Shown here: in pieces, positions 4,106 to 7,289 of the stretch
How the letters are laid out: the number at the start of each line of letters is the position of its first letter
Position numbering within the stretch: position 1 is the stretch's first letter
Assembly (NCBI GenBank): GCA_014729495.1
Contig: WJJV01000039.1
Span: 1-7,289 of the forward strand
Direction of reading: 5' to 3'
DNA length: 7,289 nt
Source: Candidatus Woesearchaeota archaeon
Lineage (GTDB): Archaea; Nanobdellota; Nanobdellia; Woesearchaeales; UBA12501
Notes under the pieces: generated by a model
What the model saw: the letters and a program-made list of their open reading frames with translations, nothing else
Told to the model about the DNA's origin: nothing
The model's database searches: none
Program-made: the position numbers and the translations under genes

Positions 4106-5239
4106 TTATAAGAATTTCACATCAATCTCTGTCTGATCCCATGTAGGATACTCCTTGACTACAGCCACTTTTAGGTCATCTTCTTTCTTTATCTTCTGGC
4201 CGAACTTCTTTGATGTGAGAATCCTGGGCTTGTTCTTGTCAATGCTGATCATCTTCGCAGGTATATTATACTTTTTCATGAGATATTTCTTGATGGTTTC
4301 AAACTGCTTCACAAATCTTTCTTTCTTCACTTCCTCAAGCTTCTTCCTGTAGCCGAAGCCAGGCATGAGCTCTGGCAGGTATGCTGCTGTCCTGATCAGC
4401 ATGCCTTCCTTTGTCATCTCATCAAATGGCTTCTTTACATTCTTTGCCCTTAATTTTATCCTTGAGGCAAGCTGTACCCTGTCTTTGAGGGTTGTTGTGC
4501 AGTAGTGTATCCTGCACTTATCCTTAGCATATCTCTTCATGAGAGATAGTGCCATCTCCTGGCTTCCTTTGACACCATAGGACACTTTGTTCTTTGGAGC
4601 GAAACCTCTCTTGATCAGCTCGTATGCATTCCTGTCTGATATCTCAAGCTCATTCAGATTAAGAAAATCAATGTCATCCTTGAAATAGTTTATTAGTCTC
4701 ACTGTCTCCTTTTCCATTCCTGGTACAGATGGTATCTCAACCCCCACATCCCACTTGAACTTCTTTGCCAGCTCTATCTTCCACCAGTGCTTCTTATTCT
4801 CAAGATCAGGATGAAGCCTTATCTCATCAAGCCCTGCCTTGTGGAGTTTCATGAGAGCGTTTTCTGTTATAAGTTCTGGCATTGTGTAGAGGTGTATATG
4901 GAATTTCTTTCCGAACTTCTTCTTAAGAAGCTTTATGTACTTGATTGTCCTCTCCAGCTTCACAAGAGGATCGCCTCCTGTTATGCCTGCACCTTTGGCT
5001 CCGGTCAGCTTTGCTTCCTGGATTATCGCATCAGTATCATCCTCATTCTTCAGCTTCCACTCATTTGCACAGATGACATCAAGATCCTTCTTTGTATCTG
5101 CAAGAGGGCAGTAGTAGCATGGCCTGGAACAGAGTCCTGTTACAAAAAGTACCAGTTTCCTGCCCTGCACGCACATCTGACATCCTTTTGCAGTTGATCC
5201 TTTCTTCCAGCTGTAGTTCTTTGTCTTTTCTATCTTCAT
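4106..5239 (-). CDS. Radical SAM protein, archaeal PflA-like family
   Basis: The 377-aa product carries the radical SAM cluster motif CSRPCYYC (Cys37, Cys41, Cys44), which binds the [4Fe-4S] cluster that cleaves S-adenosylmethionine. GITGGDPL (residues 85-92) is the GGE/GGD-P motif contacting the methionine amino group, and NLNELEIS (195-202) lies in a later barrel strand. The pattern fits uncharacterised archaeal relatives of pyruvate formate-lyase activating enzyme, which I recall as COG2108. Two extra cysteine pairs, Cys20/Cys23 (CQMC) and Cys242/Cys247, could bind a second cluster or zinc. The C-terminal 120 residues are Lys-rich and unassigned. The substrate is unknown. It starts 2 nt after the tatD-family stop; GAGGAT, 4 nt before the ATG, supports this start. 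The tRNA-Val gene abuts its stop codon. Confidence 0.88.
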   Translation of the reverse strand: MKIEKTKNYSWKKGSTAKGCQMCVQGRKLVLFVTGLCSRPCYYCPLADTKKDLDVICANEWKLKNEDDTDAIIQEAKLTGAKGAGITGGDPLVKLERTIKYIKLLKKKFGKKFHIHLYTMPELITENALMKLHKAGLDEIRLHPDLENKKHWWKIELAKKFKWDVGVEIPSVPGMEKETVRLINYFKDDIDFLNLNELEISDRNAYELIKRGFAPKNKVSYGVKGSQEMALSLMKRYAKDKCRIHYCTTTLKDRVQLASRIKLRAKNVKKPFDEMTKEGMLIRTAAYLPELMPGFGYRKKLEEVKKERFVKQFETIKKYLMKKYNIPAKMISIDKNKPRILTSKKFGQKIKKEDDLKVAVVKEYPTWDQTEIDVKFL

Positions 5240-5241
5240 TT

Positions 5242-6006
5242 TTATCCTCTGAACAGCAGATCATAATTATTGCTTATCTGATCTGCGACCTCTTTTTCGC
5301 CAATCTTCCTTATCTCAGCTATCTTCCTGACAGCCTCTGCCACAAAAGCAGGTTCATTCCTCTTACCTTGAAAAGGACTCATGAATGGGGCGTCTGTTTC
5401 TGTGAACAGCCTTTCCATAGGTATTCTCTTGGCAAGCTTCCTGAACTGCTTTGACTTGACTATGTTTGTTGATATTGTGAAATAGTGGCCTTCATCTTCT
5501 GCCTGTTTTGCTATTTCCGGCTTGCCTGTGAAGCAGTGCATGACCACTTTTTTTGCATTTGAGCTCTGGAGCATCTCTACTGTTTCCTGGTCTGCATCCC
5601 ATGAATGGACTATAATAGGTTTTCTTATCCTCTCAGCAAGGTCTATAATCTTCTGGAAGCATTCTGCCTGCTTCTTCCTCTGGTCTGCTTCCTTTATCCA
5701 GTGGTGATCAATGCCTACCTCGCCCAAAGCAGCAATCATTTCCTTGTTTTTCTCTATGAAATCAAGCTCAGCATCAATGGCTTCATCAGACATCCTGACT
5801 GCATCAGTGGGATGTATCCCAAGTGCAGGCCTTACAACATCCTTGTATCTCTCAGCAATCTCAAGGGACTTTCTATTGCTTTCTGGATTAACGCCATTCT
5901 GCAGGATCAGCTCAACACCTGCTTTTTTAGCTCTAGCTATCACCTCATCAAGGTCATCCCTGAACTGCCTGAAATCCAGATGGCAGTGTAAATCTATTAA
6001 ACCCAT
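5242..6006 (-). CDS. TatD-family metal-dependent hydrolase
   Basis: TatD-family proteins are TIM-barrel metallohydrolases of the amidohydrolase superfamily; characterised members are 3'-5' DNases or RNases. The 254-aa product has the full set of expected ligands: the HCH motif (His7, His9), Glu96 in GEVGID, His134 in VHSWDA, His157 in MHCFTG and Asp205 in ETDAPF. Length is normal for the family and nothing is missing. I start it at the ATG at 6006 (MGLIDLHCHL). Family members begin right at this strand, and AGGT lies about 6 nt upstream. An in-frame ATG at 6042 would add 12 unconserved residues. It heads a tight operon with the radical SAM gene. A TATA box at 6069-6077 gives a predicted leader of about 40 nt. 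Substrate in this organism is unknown. Confidence 0.92.
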   Translation of the reverse strand: MGLIDLHCHLDFRQFRDDLDEVIARAKKAGVELILQNGVNPESNRKSLEIAERYKDVVRPALGIHPTDAVRMSDEAIDAELDFIEKNKEMIAALGEVGIDHHWIKEADQRKKQAECFQKIIDLAERIRKPIIVHSWDADQETVEMLQSSNAKKVVMHCFTGKPEIAKQAEDEGHYFTISTNIVKSKQFRKLAKRIPMERLFTETDAPFMSPFQGKRNEPAFVAEAVRKIAEIRKIGEKEVADQISNNYDLLFRG

Positions 6007-6068
6007 TATATTACCTGCATGCCAGTATATGATTCTGAACATTTAAGGTCCAAAAACATGATTGAACA

Positions 6069-6077
6069 CTTATATAT
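6069..6077 (-). promoter_or_regulatory. TATA box of the tatD-radical SAM-tRNA operon
   Basis: The minus strand reads ATATATAAG, preceded by a G-run (GGGGGG). The predicted start is near 6047, giving a leader that contains the AGGT ribosome site of the ATG at 6006. It is divergent from the promoter at 6106-6113. Confidence 0.6.
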
Positions 6078-6105
6078 CCCCCCTTAAAAGCCTAAAATCA
6101 CATAA

Positions 6106-6113
6106 TTTATAAG
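6106..6113 (+). promoter_or_regulatory. TATA box of the 53-aa membrane protein gene
   Basis: TTTATAAG is centred about 26 nt before the ATG at 6136. There is no ribosome site between them, so the transcript is probably leaderless. Confidence 0.55.
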
Positions 6114-6135
6114 CTTTTCCTTGTATTCATGAGTC

Positions 6136-6297
6136 ATGAAGCTTAAAAAGCCTGACAGCATATTCGGCATAAAGGCCAGCACAAAGGGCCAGAAGAGGTT
6201 TATGAAGTATTTTATAATAATAAAATCAGTGATTTTTGTCATAATATTCGCTCTGGCTGTTGTTTTTCTGTGGAAGCTGAGGAGTTTCGATAAGTGA
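6136..6297 (+). CDS. Small single-pass membrane protein, 53 aa
   Basis: The frame encodes a Lys-rich N-terminus (MKLKKPDSIFG, then STKGQKRFMKYF), a hydrophobic span at about residues 26-45 (IIIKSVIFVIIFALAVVFLW) and a short tail, KLRSFDK. Positive charges flank both sides of the span. It is too short for a domain assignment and I do not recognise the family. Support for it being real comes from a TATA box 26 nt before the ATG, the coherent protein layout, and its isolation between a divergent promoter and a convergent pseudogene. A weak 7-bp stem, AATTGGA (6302-6308)/TCTAATT (6316-6322), follows the stop and may help end the transcript. Function unknown. Confidence 0.65.
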   Translation: MKLKKPDSIFGIKASTKGQKRFMKYFIIIKSVIFVIIFALAVVFLWKLRSFDK

Positions 6298-6316
6298 GCA
6301 AAATTGGATTACGATT

Positions 6317-6892
6317 CTAATTGTCTTTAACAGCGCCACATATCAAGGGTAGAGCAATTGTCGCATCGTAGATTATTGTAATCTTTTTTTCATAACATGT
6401 TATAAGGATTGATTTGTTCTCTTTCTTGTTATTTCTTGTGAGCTTCTTCCAAAGCTTCCAGAAAGAATCTTTTATGCTTTTATCTCTTGCAAGCCCATAA
6501 AATATTTCTTTGAAGAAATTATCCATAGTCTTATACACTTCATTGGGCATTTAGGGTTCATAGATTCTGTCAATGTTCTCATTATGCAGTTCAGCATAAT
6601 TTGCATGCGCATGGCCTTTGAAATGCTAGAAACCAAGAGCTTCAACAAGATCATGTGTGAGGTTTGCGCCTGTTGTGACAAATACCTCAATCATGCTGGA
6701 TTCCAACATGTCAACAACTATGTTTTTCATGTTTCCAGGAACCTTATTCTTGCAAGCACAAATAATACTTTGCAGTGCCTGTCTTTGTGCATTATCTTAA
6801 GTATCTCAGCTGCTTTTGCAATCCTTCCTGCACCAAACACCCCTGATCTGGGCATCTTGCTGACTAGATCTTTCACACTCATTTTTTTTCAT
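6317..6892 (-). pseudogene. Deoxyhypusine synthase remnant (broken and truncated)
   Basis: Deoxyhypusine synthase transfers the aminobutyl group of spermidine to a lysine of aIF5A. The remnant keeps recognisable blocks across frames: VKDLVSKM, AKAAEILKIMHKDRHCKV, MKNIVVDMLE, VFVTTGANLTHDLVEALG, HFKGHAHANYAELH, IDRIYEP and MPNEVYKTMDNFFKEIF. It is broken by a frameshift near 6741-6756, an in-frame TAG at 6626-6628 and an in-frame TAA at 6551-6553. An A8 run at the start puts the promoter-proximal ATG (6892) out of frame with the next block (ATG at 6882). The text ends at a TAG at 6317 about half-way through the family's usual length of over 300 aa; the C-terminal half with the catalytic lysine is gone. 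The tail after ILITCYEKK is not clearly alignable. Not functional as DNA stands; a functional copy may exist elsewhere. Confidence 0.88.
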
Positions 6893-6915
6893 TTCTATCT
6901 GCCCAACCTTCTCCA

Positions 6916-6925
6916 TTTTATATAT
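6916..6925 (-). promoter_or_regulatory. TATA box of the deoxyhypusine synthase remnant
   Basis: The minus strand reads ATATATAAAA, centred about 28 nt before the ATG at 6892. This suggests that 6892 was the ancestral leaderless start. The promoter looks intact although the gene is broken. Confidence 0.5.
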
Positions 6926-6941
6926 GCAAAATATAAGAATA

Positions 6942-6950
6942 TTTAAATAT
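6942..6950 (+). promoter_or_regulatory. TATA box of the right-edge gene
   Basis: TTTAAATAT is centred about 27 nt before the ATG at 6973, the same spacing as the other leaderless candidates here. It is divergent from the pseudogene promoter. Confidence 0.5.
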
Positions 6951-6972
6951 GGGCCTTGTATTAAAAGAGGAT

Positions 6973-7289
6973 ATGATCAAAAAAATGAGGTTGAAGAGGG
7001 GTCAGGTCACTGGCATAATCATTATTGGCATAGTTATACTGGCTATGTTCTCTGCTGTGACCTATTTATATTTCAATGCTAAATCATCTATCTCAGACAA
7101 AACTCTGCTTGAAGGCCAACTGAGTGCAGGTATTGTTGAGAGGTATGTTGAGATATGTCTGGGTGATGCTGCTTCATTAGGCACATTGCTTCTTGCAAAG
7201 AACGGAGGTTTTATATATTCATATGATTCTATCCTGTTTACTGAGAAAGACAAGATAGCATACCATCTTGAGTATGGCAGAGATACATC
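6973..7289 (+). CDS. Pilin-like membrane-anchored protein, partial (N-terminus)
   Basis: The reading frame is open from the ATG to the window edge (105 codons). The N-terminus MIKKMRLKRG followed by QVTGIIIIGIVILAMFSAV is a class III (prepilin-type) signal: basic residues, Gly10 as the cleavage point, Gln at +1, then a hydrophobic helix. The visible ectodomain has LSAGIVERYVEICLGDAASLGTLLL followed by KNGGFIYSYDS. This resembles a family common in DPANN archaea with a VE-x-C helix and a GG(F/Y)I motif, as I recall it; its function is unknown. An alternative start at residue 5 is possible, but the TATA box favours 6973. GAGG two bases before the ATG is too close for a normal ribosome site. The C-terminus lies beyond the window. 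Confidence 0.78.
   Translation, partial: MIKKMRLKRGQVTGIIIIGIVILAMFSAVTYLYFNAKSSISDKTLLEGQLSAGIVERYVEICLGDAASLGTLLLAKNGGFIYSYDSILFTEKDKIAYHLEYGRDT

Noticed and set aside
5242..6042. Longer TatD start at 6042
   Set aside because: The extra 12 residues precede the strand where family members start, and AGGT fits the ATG at 6006. A start at 6042 remains possible because it lies about 31 nt from the TATA box.
6317..6892. Stop-codon readthrough (for example pyrrolysine at TAG) keeping the synthase functional
   Set aside because: The frame also contains a TAA and at least one frameshift, and it lacks the C-terminal catalytic half.
6584..6946. Plus-strand 120-codon frame
   Set aside because: It is antisense to the deoxyhypusine synthase remnant, whose family motifs explain the sequence.

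Overview
The window reads as archaeal chromosome, most likely from a small-genome DPANN lineage (Woesearchaeota or Pacearchaeota type). Supporting signs are an archease, a deoxyhypusine synthase remnant, a radical SAM protein of the archaeal PflA-like family, a tRNA gene with no encoded CCA, A/T-rich TATA boxes 26-28 nt upstream of start codons, internal GAGGTG-type ribosome sites, and three proteins with archaeal type IV pilin-like N-termini. The phylum is an inference; the domain is well supported.

Layout, left to right. Positions 1-570 hold no protein gene I can support. They carry a four-unit tandem array of about 81-bp repeats with covarying stems, then a probable small RNA on the minus strand with its own TATA box and a hairpin/T-run end. 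Positions 573-3046 form a minus-strand operon: two secreted or surface pilin-like proteins (411 and 133 aa), an acidic low-complexity protein (109 aa), and archease last. Positions 3047-4032 are almost 1 kb of palindrome-dense non-coding DNA: a roughly 193-bp inverted-repeat element, a solo fifth copy of the left-hand repeat, and two related modules. Each module ends in a copy of the 3' end of the adjacent tRNA-Val. Positions 4033-6006 form a second minus-strand unit: TatD-family hydrolase, radical SAM protein and tRNA-Val(CAC), the tRNA beginning at the base after the radical SAM stop codon. A divergent promoter region then drives a 53-aa single-pass membrane protein on the plus strand. A broken, truncated deoxyhypusine synthase pseudogene follows on the minus strand. 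The window ends inside another plus-strand pilin-like or membrane-anchored protein.

The transcription units share a pattern. Genes that open a unit mostly have a TATA box about 26-27 nt before the ATG and no ribosome site, which implies leaderless mRNA. Most genes inside operons have a GGTG/GAGG-type site about 4 nt before the ATG. The most unusual content is non-coding: the structured repeat family present at both ends of the surface-protein operon, and the tRNA-tail modules. No integrase, transposase or CRISPR gene is visible here, so whatever spread these elements acts from elsewhere or no longer acts.
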